Assembly: GCA_026985075.1 (NCBI GenBank)
Contig: JALSQX010000033.1
Coordinates: 186,001 to 250,000, forward strand
Source: Blastocatellia bacterium
Lineage (GTDB): Bacteria; Acidobacteriota; Blastocatellia; HR10; J050
DNA: 64,000 nt
Direction: 5' to 3'
The notes beneath the pieces were generated by a model. The model made no database searches. It saw only the letters and a program-made list of their open reading frames with translations, and was not told where the DNA came from. This document shows, piece after piece, positions 33,601 through 41,832 of the stretch (within the stretch, counting starts at the first letter, position 1; each line of letters opens with the position of its first letter). The translations under genes were made by a program, and so were the position numbers.

Positions 33601-36600
33601 AGGTGACCGGGCACAGACCATAAGAAGGAGGTTTGTCGCCCGCCGAGCCCGGAGGCGATGAGGGTAGAAAAGCTCGCTCCCCCATCGGTGGAGAGCAGGA
33701 TATCCTGAGAGACCACTTCGACATTGTCAGAGGAACGCCAGCGAATGGTGAACGAGCTCCCACTATCGATGGTCTGACCCGGGAATGGTTCATGGACGGT
33801 AACTGTAGGCGGTAGCGTATCGCGAATGACGAACACTCCACTCTCACTCTGCCCGATATTTCCGGCGGCATCTCGAGCGATGACCCGGATGCGCGCAGAA
33901 TCCGTGGCCAGGTTTGTCGGAACCGACCAGGCCAGCGACTGTGCGCTCCCCGGCAAGCCCGAGGCGATGTTCGTGGTGAAATGCACTCCATCGGTGGCCA
34001 GCAGGAGGTCGTGGGAGGCGACGGCGAGATTATCGGACGAACTCCACCGAATGGTGAAAATCGTCCCCGGCACGAGCGTTTCACCGCCGCGCGGCGACTG
34101 AATCGATACCGTTGGCGGCATGGTATCCCGAATGGTGAACGAGCCGCTGTCGCTCCGACCCATGTTCCCCGCAGCATCTCGTGCAATGATTCGAATTCGG
34201 GCCGAGGGGCTCGCTATCGAAATGGGAACCGACCAGTTGAACTGGTGCGCGCTTCCAGGCAATCCGACGGCAATGGTCGAGTTGAAGTTGAATCCGTCCA
34301 CAGCCAGCAAGATGTCATGTGAAACGACGCTCACATTGTCCGAAGAAGTCCAACGAATGAGGAATGAGCTCCCCGCGGGGATGACTTCCCCACCCTCAGG
34401 GGAGTGGATCACGATACTCGGCGGTTGAGTATCGCGGATGGCGAATGGACCGCTCTCCGCCTGGCCAACATTACCGGCGGCATCGCGGGCCATGACGCGA
34501 ATGCGCGCCTGGCTACTGGCCAACGTGGTGGGCACCGACCAATCGAATGACTGGGCGAAACCGGATAAACCGGTCGCGATGGGCGTATTGAAATGAACGC
34601 CATCGGGGGCCAGCCAGATCTCATGCGAGATCACGGCGACATTGTCCGATGAGATCCAGCGAATGGTGAACCGGCTCCCGGCGGAGATCGTTTCCCCACC
34701 GACCGGGCTTTGAAGCGTCACCGTTGGGGGCGACGTGTCCACGACGTTGATTCGTGCGCTGTCCGAGGACTGTGCGCCCTCATCATCGGTCACCGTGAGC
34801 GTCACCGTGAACTGACCGGTCTGACTGTAGGCATGCGTCACCACCGGTCCAGAAGCGAACGTTCCATCGCCGAAATCCCAGGCGAAGTTGACGATCACGC
34901 CGTCGGGATCGAAACTCGCCGATCCATCGAAGGTCACCGACATGCCGACGCCCACTGTTCGATCGGGCCCGGCATCGGCGACGGGCGGTTGATTGCCTGC
35001 GGGAGCTTGTGAGAGGACGAGGCGAGGCACGACGTGCTGGCCTGCCCCTTCGGGCAATGGAATGAACGTCGTCGATGTTCCAGCGATACGGACGAATCCA
35101 CGCGTCGTTTGGAGAATGACCGAAGCGCCATCCTCGAGAACGACAGGCCCATTGATGACCTCACCCGCTCCTTCGGGGAGTGGAATGAATTCGACAATTG
35201 CTCCAGTGACCCGCGCGAGTCCTCGGGTGGCGGCCAACACAATTCGCCCCGAGGGTTCGATATAAGGTGCGCCCACGACTTCACCGGCATGGCGGGGAAG
35301 GGGCATGAACCGGGGCTCGTTCCCGGTGATCTGCACTATGCCGTTAGTCACCGGCACAATGATCTTCATCCCCACCCCGAACTCGGTGAGAGGGATGGGA
35401 GCATTCACCGGCAATCCCGCCCCCACCGGTAGCGGGATGAATTGGGGAACTCCATTGGCGAGGATGACGACGCCCTCGGTCGTTCCGATGAGGACCTCAG
35501 GACCGAACGGCATAGGGCTCCCTATCGGATTCGCGGGATCATAGGTGGGATTGAACGCCGGATTCAACGCGAATAAGGGTGGGCTGAGGACCTGGCCAGC
35601 TTCTGCCGGAACGGGGATGAAACTCGCGCGCCCCTCGCGGATAGAGACGAGTCCCTTCGTCGTACTCATGAATAACGTGGAGAGAAAGGGACGAGGGCTG
35701 CCCACTCCAGAGAGGAGGAAGAACGGATTGAAATCCGGATTCAGCGCGACCAGGGGAGGACTGACAATCCGACCGGCTCCTTCGGGGAGAGGGATGAATC
35801 GAGTCTCGTCATCATCGATGAAGGCAACCCCATGTTCCGCGACCAATACAATAGTCGGCAGAAAGAATTGGACCTCGTCGGGCGATGCTGACGTGGGGAA
35901 GAGGGTGAAGCGAGGATTGATGAGCGAAAGAGGCTGGGCAATCACGCGACCAGCCTCGGTAGGCACGGGAACGAAGTCTGCCGTTTCATCTTCGACGATG
36001 ACCAATCCATTGGCCACCGACACGAGGAGTTGCTCGGTGAATGGCCTGGGATCACCCAGAGTGAACTCCGATGGCGAGAACAGAGGATTGAAGGCCGGAT
36101 TACTCCGCGGCACCGGCGATCCCAGAGGACGTCCCGCATCGGCGGGGAAAGGAATGAAACGGATGAGACCATTCGCGATCTTGACGATCCCCCGCTCCAT
36201 GGTCATCAGTGTAGTTTCGGTGAAGGGATGCGGCGAACCGATCGAATCGGGCGCGATACTGAACTCGGGATTGCGCTGAGGAATGGGAGGAGCGAGCGGA
36301 GATCCAGCACCGGCCGGCAGACTCGTCACGGCGATGGGCCCAGCGCCCAATCCAACGAAAGCATCAGAAGTCTCCAACCAAGCGCCGGACAGCAGGAGCT
36401 GGTTCTCGGTTCCAGGCTCCGATGAGGCTTCAAACGCCGGATCAGGAACGAAGATGGGCGTATAGATCGGAGAAGTCGTTCCCGAAGGCAATGGGAAGAA
36501 CCTCACCGATGTCCCCGCCAGGGCCACCACTCCGTTGGTCGTCGCCGAGAGATAGGCCATGGGTTCATCCGGCGAAGGAAGATCGGGAACCGGCGCGTCC

Positions 36601-37307
36601 TTCACCAACCCCATCCGGGCGGGCAAGGGTGTGGCATAGAGACTCCCACGAGGTACACTGGCGGCCACGGCGAATGAAGGGGTGCCCAGTCCCTGGAAGA
36701 ACGGCGTCGGAAATGATCCCCGATTGGCCGTCAGTGCACCGGGAAATATCGTCTCGCCGCCGAGCCCGACCCTCACTTGCAACTGGGCTCTTTTCAACAG
36801 GCGTCCGAGATGAGAAACGGGACGGACATCCAGCGTGTAATTCACTCCGACGAGCACATCGGGAACGGGAGGCGACGTGATGCTCAGCGTGAGTGCATTA
36901 CTCGGCTGGCTGCCGGTGATGACGCGGACGCGCACCGGGCCCGGCCGAAGACCATCGGGGATGATGGCCTGGATCTCCTGGCTGGTGAGCGTTCGCGACG
37001 GAGCAATGAGCCCTCCAATCTCGATCACGTTCTCTGCTGACCGGGCGCTGAACCCACTCCCTCGCAACGTGATCACCGAAAGGACCGGTGCCGAAGTCGG
37101 CGTCACTTCGATGAGGGTGGGGCCCTGAGCAATCTCCTCCTCTCCCCGTGCGCCCGTCTCATCCTGTCCCCGAATCGACCCCGAACCAGTCGAGGAGACG
37201 AAAAGGATTCCCCACAAGAGAACGATGCTGAGGGCCTTGACCCATCGAATGGGACGCCCCCCCATCTTATGGCATTGGTATCCTTGAGCGACTCTTGTGT
37301 GACTCAT
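30681..37307 (-). CDS. Giant secreted repeat protein: IPT, FIPLP repeats, PKD, ten Ig-like repeats, beta-propeller
   Basis: About 2,208 residues. After a signal peptide (ALSIVLLWGILFVSSTGSGS) come, in order: an IPT/TIG domain (about 65-145); a region of roughly ten units ending in F-I-P-L-P-x-G-A-G (about 255-765); a PKD domain with FAWDFGDGT (about 775-860); ten tandem Ig/Fn3-like repeats of about 103 residues (about 865-1880) each with FTIRWTSSDN and ARDAAGN motifs; and a C-terminal YVTN-like beta-propeller (about 1895-2208). No membrane anchor or sorting signal is evident at the C-terminus. Probably an adhesin or matrix protein. Start is uncertain: the ATG at 37307 has GGGGGGAGG only one base upstream, and the ATG at 37265 is an alternative. 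Confidence 0.85.
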   Translation of the reverse strand: MSHTRVAQGYQCHKMGGRPIRWVKALSIVLLWGILFVSSTGSGSIRGQDETGARGEEEIAQGPTLIEVTPTSAPVLSVITLRGSGFSARSAENVIEIGGLIAPSRTLTSQEIQAIIPDGLRPGPVRVRVITGSQPSNALTLSITSPPVPDVLVGVNYTLDVRPVSHLGRLLKRAQLQVRVGLGGETIFPGALTANRGSFPTPFFQGLGTPSFAVAASVPRGSLYATPLPARMGLVKDAPVPDLPSPDEPMAYLSATTNGVVALAGTSVRFFPLPSGTTSPIYTPIFVPDPAFEASSEPGTENQLLLSGAWLETSDAFVGLGAGPIAVTSLPAGAGSPLAPPIPQRNPEFSIAPDSIGSPHPFTETTLMTMERGIVKIANGLIRFIPFPADAGRPLGSPVPRSNPAFNPLFSPSEFTLGDPRPFTEQLLVSVANGLVIVEDETADFVPVPTEAGRVIAQPLSLINPRFTLFPTSASPDEVQFFLPTIVLVAEHGVAFIDDDETRFIPLPEGAGRIVSPPLVALNPDFNPFFLLSGVGSPRPFLSTLFMSTTKGLVSIREGRASFIPVPAEAGQVLSPPLFALNPAFNPTYDPANPIGSPMPFGPEVLIGTTEGVVILANGVPQFIPLPVGAGLPVNAPIPLTEFGVGMKIIVPVTNGIVQITGNEPRFMPLPRHAGEVVGAPYIEPSGRIVLAATRGLARVTGAIVEFIPLPEGAGEVINGPVVLEDGASVILQTTRGFVRIAGTSTTFIPLPEGAGQHVVPRLVLSQAPAGNQPPVADAGPDRTVGVGMSVTFDGSASFDPDGVIVNFAWDFGDGTFASGPVVTHAYSQTGQFTVTLTVTDDEGAQSSDSARINVVDTSPPTVTLQSPVGGETISAGSRFTIRWISSDNVAVISHEIWLAPDGVHFNTPIATGLSGFAQSFDWSVPTTLASSQARIRVMARDAAGNVGQAESGPFAIRDTQPPSIVIHSPEGGEVIPAGSSFLIRWTSSDNVSVVSHDILLAVDGFNFNSTIAVGLPGSAHQFNWSVPISIASPSARIRIIARDAAGNMGRSDSGSFTIRDTMPPTVSIQSPRGGETLVPGTIFTIRWSSSDNLAVASHDLLLATDGVHFTTNIASGLPGSAQSLAWSVPTNLATDSARIRVIARDAAGNIGQSESGVFVIRDTLPPTVTVHEPFPGQTIDSGSSFTIRWRSSDNVEVVSQDILLSTDGGASFSTLIASGLGGRQTSFLWSVPGHLVTNSAIIRVRAFDAAGNVGRGEGGPFTIRDAQPPSVVVIAPSGGQIVPPGTTFTIIWNSSDNVGITSQDILLSTNGGRTFSTTIVSGLSGHQQSFQWSVPRELDVRRARLRVRAFDAAGNVGIGETENFSIRDNLPPAVTVTAPGAGEVINPGTVFTIRWTSSDNVGVSSHDVQFSTNGGLTFTTLASGLSGQQHHYDWSVPIDVSTSQARIRIVARDAAGNEGRGETGNFTIRDTIAPSVTILAPTAGQVVSPGSLFTIRWRSSDNIGVVSHEIRLSTNGGRTFPLVVASSLPGGQQSFDWSVPLDLNTTRARLRVRARDAAGNEGRDTTANFTIRDHIPPSVTLIEPTGGEVLQQGTLFTIRWTSSDNIGVVSHDLLLSTNGGRSFSALVTGLGGGQHSFPWTVPIDIATTRARLRVIARDAAGNSGQATSGNFTIEDTIPPSVTVVRPSPGEIVTAGRSFLIQWTSSDNVGIVSHEIRLSTDGGRHFPTVIASNLAGSQQSFNWNVPSTLSSEQAVIRVLARDGAGNSGQGESGLFVIQPSMQPPTVRVIAPNGGEDLRAGTIFTIRWTSTDDRGIVSHDIFLSTDGGRRFDHPIRTGLPGHVQSFDWAIPDDLNTRRGRIRVVAHDTDGLTGQDDSDGNFSIRAEGEPTGGDFALVASSDVTVLEGLPDAPSIRGTIPLSGQAIELAVAPNRRFAIVLTSGSTISVISELDDGRPRVVSLDVGGRPAGVAISGDGRMAVILLDSSPVSLVRITGLPHQPVVGSPFPLTRVAFGARDIALSQAGTVAITAQGIGGIAVIDGMVEGSPTVRAIVRTGPDPGGVAFASNDTAFVVNRGGDSIVALSGLAPGGRPRMTGRPITQGVGRSPRAIDISSDGSVAVVTNQGSDSVSVFQVSGTTLRFIESVNVGSQPSGLSLSRDGDSAIVANAGDRSVSILTGLRSAPRVASTLGPSNRLLTAPDGEQSVAYVP
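31656..34737 (-). repeat. Ten tandem about 308-base units encoding Ig-like repeats
   Basis: The array covers about 3,080 bases. Each unit encodes a PP-x-V start, a GG-E/Q turn, FTIRW-x-SSDN, SHDI-x-LS-x-(D/N)GG, QSF-x-W-x-VP, and ARDAAGN followed by F-x-IRD. Units have diverged enough that the ends of the array (1-3, with DGVHF in place of the usual DGG) differ from the middle (4-10), suggesting block duplication. Confidence 0.9.
35030..36560 (-). repeat. Roughly ten diverged units with an FIPLP-GAG motif
   Basis: The units are irregular, 45 to 90 codons long. Each ends with F-(I/M/V)-P-(L/V/F)-P followed by a small residue pair before G or AG, and many carry NPxFNP and SP(L/R)PF spacers. 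The pattern suggests beta-propeller blades, but I know no family for it. Confidence 0.65.
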
Positions 37308-37921
37308 ACCTCCCCCCGAGGTGCTGTCCAAATTGCATCTTCACAAAACCACCACGTGTGACCGACGGCCTCACTACCAGTCCCAAGAGACCCCCGACAG
37401 CGGATAGAAGGGCCCGGTACCAACTATCCGCCATCAGGGGTTGAGCGAACTTGTCGCACTACTGCCTCGCCTCTGGTCATTGTCACAACGTTTGAACTGC
37501 ATCCGCCTCTCCTGTAGCAACTGTTATACCACTCCCGAGCCCTCGTCCAAGCTGGCTCATGAATCCAACTCTTTCACCTTCAGCTAGATGTACGAAAGGA
37601 GTGGAAGAGCGAAGCGGAAGGCTCCCCCGCTCGGATGTCGCTCGGCAGCGACAACACCTCCCCTCAATTCGTTCTGTCGGCATCTCGGTCATTGGGTTCG
37701 ATTCTATGAGAAAGCCCACAAAGATGTTACCGACGGCAGCAGCCTCTTCCTTTGTCTCCTCCAGGCGACAGCGGGTCGATGGACGGGCGTTGGCGGCGAA
37801 GAGCGATCCTCTACGTGACACCGTCAGAGGCATCGACGATGACGACCTCAGAGGGAAGGGCCTTCTGAACGGAGATCTTGATGGACCGCATCGCCGATGC
37901 CCATAATCAATAGGAGAGCTC
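37308..37921. other. Divergent intergenic region with hairpin and long leader
   Basis: This 614-base gap separates the giant gene from trmB. A plus-strand frame at 37559-37906 (115 codons) and a minus frame at 37483-37923 have no ribosome site and no recognisable family. I call neither. It contains an inverted repeat in the probable leader of the giant gene (separate entry). Confidence 0.5.
37400..37431. promoter_or_regulatory. 8-bp inverted repeat in the leader of the giant gene
   Basis: GCGGATAG at 37400-37407 pairs exactly with CTATCCGC at 37424-37431 around a 16-base loop. It lies about 95-125 bases upstream of the giant gene's ATG at 37307. A weak promoter further upstream on the minus strand (TTGGAC 37545-37550, 16 bases, TATAAC 37523-37528) would place it inside a 5' leader of about 200 bases. 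Confidence 0.4.
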
Positions 37922-38605
37922 ATGAGAGTGACTGAACGACAACGACGGATTCGGAGTTTCGTCTTGGGCCGAGGGAGAATGACCCGAGGCCAGCGTCGCG
38001 CCTATGACATGCTGTTGCCGCAATTCGGCATTCCTTTCTCCGGTCGTGTACTGGATTTCGAATCGGCGTTCGGGCGTCGAGCGCCCGTCATTCTGGAAAT
38101 TGGCTTTGGGATGGGCGAGGCCACGGCCGAGATGGCCCAACGCCATCCGGAGATCAATTATCTGGGCGTCGAAGTCTACGCTCCGGGCGTGGGCCATCTG
38201 CTCCGACTCATACGAGAGAGAAACCTGACTAACATTCGCATCATCCATCACGACGCCGTGGAGGTCCTGGAACAGATGATTCCCGAGCGAAGCCTGGCGG
38301 GTATCCATATCTTCTTCCCCGACCCATGGCCCAAACGGCGCCATCACAAACGACGGCTCATTCAACCTCCCTTCATTCGTCTCGCCGCGGGAAAGCTTGA
38401 GATCGGCGGGTATATTCACGTGGCCACCGATTGGCCCGATTATGCCCAACAGATTCTCAACGTATTGACGGAGGAATCCCGCCTGGAAAATGTCGCCGAG
38501 GGATTCGCTCCTCGGCCCCCCTGGCGTCCTCTCACGAAGTTCGAGCGACGGGGCCTCGCTGAAGCTCATCGCGTGTGGGACATCATCTTCAAACGCGTCC
38601 GATGA
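37922..38605 (+). CDS. trmB: tRNA (guanine-N7-)-methyltransferase
   Basis: A 227-residue TrmB that methylates G46 in the tRNA variable loop using SAM. The SAM-binding motif is ILEIGFGMGEATAEMA, then YLGVEVYAPGVGHLL, and the TrmB signature IFFPDPWPKRRHHKRRLIQ. The C-terminal TKFERRGLAEAHRVWDI is also typical. The ATG follows TAGGAGAGC. It converges on the topoisomerase VI operon. Confidence 0.97.
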   Translation: MRVTERQRRIRSFVLGRGRMTRGQRRAYDMLLPQFGIPFSGRVLDFESAFGRRAPVILEIGFGMGEATAEMAQRHPEINYLGVEVYAPGVGHLLRLIRERNLTNIRIIHHDAVEVLEQMIPERSLAGIHIFFPDPWPKRRHHKRRLIQPPFIRLAAGKLEIGGYIHVATDWPDYAQQILNVLTEESRLENVAEGFAPRPPWRPLTKFERRGLAEAHRVWDIIFKRVR

Positions 38606-38728
38606 GTCGCGTCAGCGGATGCTCTCACAACCGGAGCCGCTCCTCTCCGCGAGCGAAACGGTCAATGGGTATGTCCGCCTCGCCATGAGGTCCCAACAGA
38701 GATCGGTTGGAAGAGGGTGGCCGAGGGG

Positions 38729-39880
38729 TTATGGAAGAAACTTTTTGGGATTTTTGAGCTTGGCCGGGAGGTACTCCTCGATGACGTAGTTCAGCCCCCA
38801 CTTGGCCAAGGCTTGCTGCTCTGCCCGGACGCCCATCTTGAGCAACTGTTTCAACGCCCTCACCCATTCCCTGTGCTGCTGGAAGAAGGGATCATTCTTG
38901 AGGGCGTCTTTGGCCCGCTTGATGTCGACTTCCTTGAGCGGATGGGTCGGAAGATCGTAATCGATGATATCCTGGGGAGTGACGCCGAGGAATCGGGCAT
39001 GAGGGACGCAGAAGAATTTATTGATATGCGCGGCATTTCCCGATCCCACTTTCAATGTGCGATAGATATTGGAAATGCCGTAGGGATCACAATCGACAAA
39101 CGCGTAGACGGGAATCCTGGCCGCTTCGCTCAATCGGCGGACGAATCGTCGCGTGGCCCGCGTGGGGACGCCGCCCATCTCGACGAGGATGCAATTGGCC
39201 TTTTTCCAGAACTTCTGATTTTGCAACCGCTGATACATGCCGCCGGTCTCAATGGCCAAGACGAACTTGGCTTTCGTCTTGAACTCCAGGTGTTCGACCG
39301 AGTGAGGGATGGAATATGAACCGGTCCCGAATCGCGTGCAATCGATTTCGATGCGCTCGCCCGTCTCCGGATCGCGGTCGATGACGATCAATTCGCCGGC
39401 CACCGCTCCGCCATGCTCCTCCGGATAGAACCGCAACTGTTCGCGGCTGATCCCGTACAAGGAGAACAGCGCCTCGATGTCGTCCATGACGGCATCCGAT
39501 TCGGACTGCTCATCGAACCGCGCCTCGCCCCAGTTCTTCGACTGGTAGTAGGCGTCTCGTTTGGTGGCGAAATCATCGGTCTCGACGAGTTCTTTCGAGA
39601 GTTCCATCAACTTGAGCGTTTGGGCGAACGTCTTGATCGTGGTCACGGTCAACGTTCGCTCTTTCTTTCGTCGCCCGAGTTCGAAGAATCCCTTGGAGGG
39701 ACTGTAGTGGACGTTGCTCAGAGCGCGGACCGGGAATTTCATTCCCGGTTTGCGGCCTTGGAGAATGGATTGATGAATGCCGGCCGCCGCCTCCTTGATT
39801 TTCTCGATCGTCAATCGATCGATGCCATTTCGCCCGTTCCGCCGGGCGACGCTTTTTTTTCGGGTCGTTTTCTTCTTCAC
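38729..39880 (-). CDS. top6A: DNA topoisomerase VI subunit A (Spo11 homologue)
   Basis: A 383-residue Topo VI A subunit, the DNA-cleaving partner of the type IIB topoisomerase. The catalytic-tyrosine motif is ATKRDAYYQSKNW (Y111/Y112). The TOPRIM domain has E211 in VLAIETGGMYQRLQ and the D263/D265 pair in FVDCDPYGISNIYRTLK. Length and motif order match archaeal enzymes. The start is a GTG at 39880 overlapping the B-subunit stop by four bases (GTGA), so the subunits are coupled. An A8 run near the N-terminus encodes KK and is a possible slippage or sequencing-error site. Topo VI is standard in archaea and plants but sporadic in bacteria. Confidence 0.96.
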   Translation of the reverse strand: MKKKTTRKKSVARRNGRNGIDRLTIEKIKEAAAGIHQSILQGRKPGMKFPVRALSNVHYSPSKGFFELGRRKKERTLTVTTIKTFAQTLKLMELSKELVETDDFATKRDAYYQSKNWGEARFDEQSESDAVMDDIEALFSLYGISREQLRFYPEEHGGAVAGELIVIDRDPETGERIEIDCTRFGTGSYSIPHSVEHLEFKTKAKFVLAIETGGMYQRLQNQKFWKKANCILVEMGGVPTRATRRFVRRLSEAARIPVYAFVDCDPYGISNIYRTLKVGSGNAAHINKFFCVPHARFLGVTPQDIIDYDLPTHPLKEVDIKRAKDALKNDPFFQQHREWVRALKQLLKMGVRAEQQALAKWGLNYVIEEYLPAKLKNPKKFLP

Positions 39881-41559
39881 CGCTTGCGACTCCTTTCCAG
39901 AATGGTTTGGAGAGTGGTGACCGTCTGTTGTCGCTGGCGGTCACTCAATCCCAGGATGCTCTGCAATGATTCGCCGATGATGGGGAGATACTGCTCGATG
40001 TACGATCGACGCTTGCGCTCCTCGGCCAGGCGGCGCCCGCGCCGTATATGAGCGCCCAGGCGGCGGCCACACTCCTGCAGGGCCAGTCGGATCTCCTTGA
40101 GAATTTCAGGATAAGAGGCGATGGCCTCTTTCGATTCCGAGGTGAACGGCACCCAGGCCGAGGCCATGTGGACGAAGATGACACACGGTCCGCTGGGTAA
40201 CGCTCCCTTGGCTTGGGAGAGACCATAATTTCGCCAATCGACGCTCATCACGGCCTTGAAAATGGCGCATGCCGATTGCTGATAGAGGAGCGGGACGCGA
40301 TTGGCAAAGCGCATCAATTCGACCAATCCGTCCACGGGGAGGTCTCCTCCATAGGCGATGCCCGCTTCGATTTGAAAAGGATTCCCTCGATACACGGCGG
40401 GCGGGCGCGTCACCGCGGTGTAGAACGCCGCACCGACATGCTGTAATCCGGCTAGAATTTGCTCCTCGCCGATGGGCGAGAGGCAATTGGTCGGCGGCGC
40501 CATGATTTTCACTTGAGGAATGGCGTGGAACAATCGCTCGACCTCCTGAGGAGTCAATCGCGCCGGAGATCGGTCAGGATCGACCTCGGCTCGGGCGCAG
40601 ATCTCTGCAGCCACACGAGGCGAGACACGGGAGAAATCGCTCTGTAAGGCGGCCTTGAGCGTTCGCGACGAGCTTCGCCGCAACATCTCGATGAGGGCGC
40701 CCAGCTCAACGCCATAGGGATGGGGCCTGATCTCCAACGGTCGGGGCGGCAATTGATCCGTCGCGCGTTCATAAACGATCTCTTCGCCTCTCGGTGATCG
40801 GTAAACGATTCGCGCATGGGGATTGGCAATGGCCGTCTGCGCTACATATTGATCGACCGAGCGCGCCCCTTTGCGATACACGCCTTCTAATTCCAGCTCC
40901 ACGCGCGTCCCATGCGGTTTGTTCCATGCGATGGTGGAATCCTCCAGGATTTTCGGCTTATTCCTGGTCGTATCTATGGCGATTCTGAAATGGTGAGCCT
41001 CTCTGGTCGGGCCGGTTCGTGACGTGATGACCACCGGTTTCCCGGTGGTGAGCTGCCCATACATCCCGGCGGCCGAGATACCAATGCCCTGCTGCCCTCG
41101 CTGCTGCAACAAGGTATGGAACTTCGATCCGTAGAGCAGCTTGCCAAACACCTTGGGAATCTGATGCCGCACGATGCCCGGTCCATTATCCTCTACGGCG
41201 ATGCGAAATCGCTCTTCCGATAATTGTTCGATCTCGATGCGAAGGTCGGGCAGGATGCCCGCTTGCTCGCAGGCATCGAGACTGTTATCCACCGCCTCCT
41301 TCACCGCCGTGAGGAGCGCTTTCTGAGGATTATCAAACCCGAGCAGGTGCCGATTCTTGAGGAAGAATTCGGAGACCGAAATCTCGCGTTGTTTGCGCGC
41401 CAGCGATTGGGCTGTCTCCAGACGCTGAGGAGCATTCCCTCGCCCGCGGCGCGTCGATGCCGTGGAAGGAGCCACGGGGGGCAACTGTTCGCCTAACGGA
41501 GCAGGCGCAACTTTCTGGCTCCCTTGCTGACGATGTGTTCTCACGTTGGCTGATTTCAT
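39877..41559 (-). CDS. top6B: DNA topoisomerase VI subunit B
   Basis: A 560-residue GHKL-ATPase subunit that gates DNA passage. The N-box is LLTAVKEAVDNSLDACEQAG, the G1 box IAVEDNGPGIVRHQIPKVFG, the G2 loop GQQGIGISAAGMYGQLTTGKP. A helix-two-turn-helix region (about 275-350) and a transducer domain follow, with PPTNCLSPIGEEQILAGL typical of the family. About 60 residues of basic, Pro-rich sequence precede the conserved part, longer than in many archaeal proteins. Ribosome-site evidence at 41559 is poor. No C-terminal Ig-like domain is present. Confidence 0.96.
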   Translation of the reverse strand: MKSANVRTHRQQGSQKVAPAPLGEQLPPVAPSTASTRRGRGNAPQRLETAQSLARKQREISVSEFFLKNRHLLGFDNPQKALLTAVKEAVDNSLDACEQAGILPDLRIEIEQLSEERFRIAVEDNGPGIVRHQIPKVFGKLLYGSKFHTLLQQRGQQGIGISAAGMYGQLTTGKPVVITSRTGPTREAHHFRIAIDTTRNKPKILEDSTIAWNKPHGTRVELELEGVYRKGARSVDQYVAQTAIANPHARIVYRSPRGEEIVYERATDQLPPRPLEIRPHPYGVELGALIEMLRRSSSRTLKAALQSDFSRVSPRVAAEICARAEVDPDRSPARLTPQEVERLFHAIPQVKIMAPPTNCLSPIGEEQILAGLQHVGAAFYTAVTRPPAVYRGNPFQIEAGIAYGGDLPVDGLVELMRFANRVPLLYQQSACAIFKAVMSVDWRNYGLSQAKGALPSGPCVIFVHMASAWVPFTSESKEAIASYPEILKEIRLALQECGRRLGAHIRRGRRLAEERKRRSYIEQYLPIIGESLQSILGLSDRQRQQTVTTLQTILERSRKR

Positions 41560-41576
41560 CGTTTTTCAGAATATTC

Positions 41577-41590
41577 GGTTGGTCACAACC
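41577..41590. promoter_or_regulatory. Small dyad just upstream of top6B
   Basis: GGTTG at 41577-41581 and CAACC at 41586-41590 form a perfect 5-bp dyad. On the minus strand it lies immediately before a -10-like TATTCT (41568-41573), 9 bases from the top6B ATG. No good -35 is seen. Could be an operator, or chance. Confidence 0.25.
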
Positions 41591-41832
41591 CAAGGAGCAC
41601 CAAGTGAGCATCAGCGTACCATAAAATCGGACTCCGAAGCAACCCTCTTGCCGAGGGGCGATGGCCGGTTACCCACCACCCACTTGCCGCGACCGCTCTC
41701 CCCGCCTTCTGATCTGGAGTTTGTCCCAGAGAACAGATCGCGCTCTGATGGACCGGGAAGGTCAAGCGTCCTCATCTGCGGATTGGAGATGAAACGCACG
41801 TCGTTCAGGATGCGGCTCAATCCTACCGCGGG

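Noticed and set aside
31656-34737. Regular repeats as a CRISPR array
   Set aside because: The units are 308-base coding repeats in one open frame with no short spacer pattern and no cas genes.
37559-37906. A 115-codon plus-strand frame before trmB
   Set aside because: No ribosome site and an unstructured, Arg/Ser-rich composition; a mirror frame of similar length exists.
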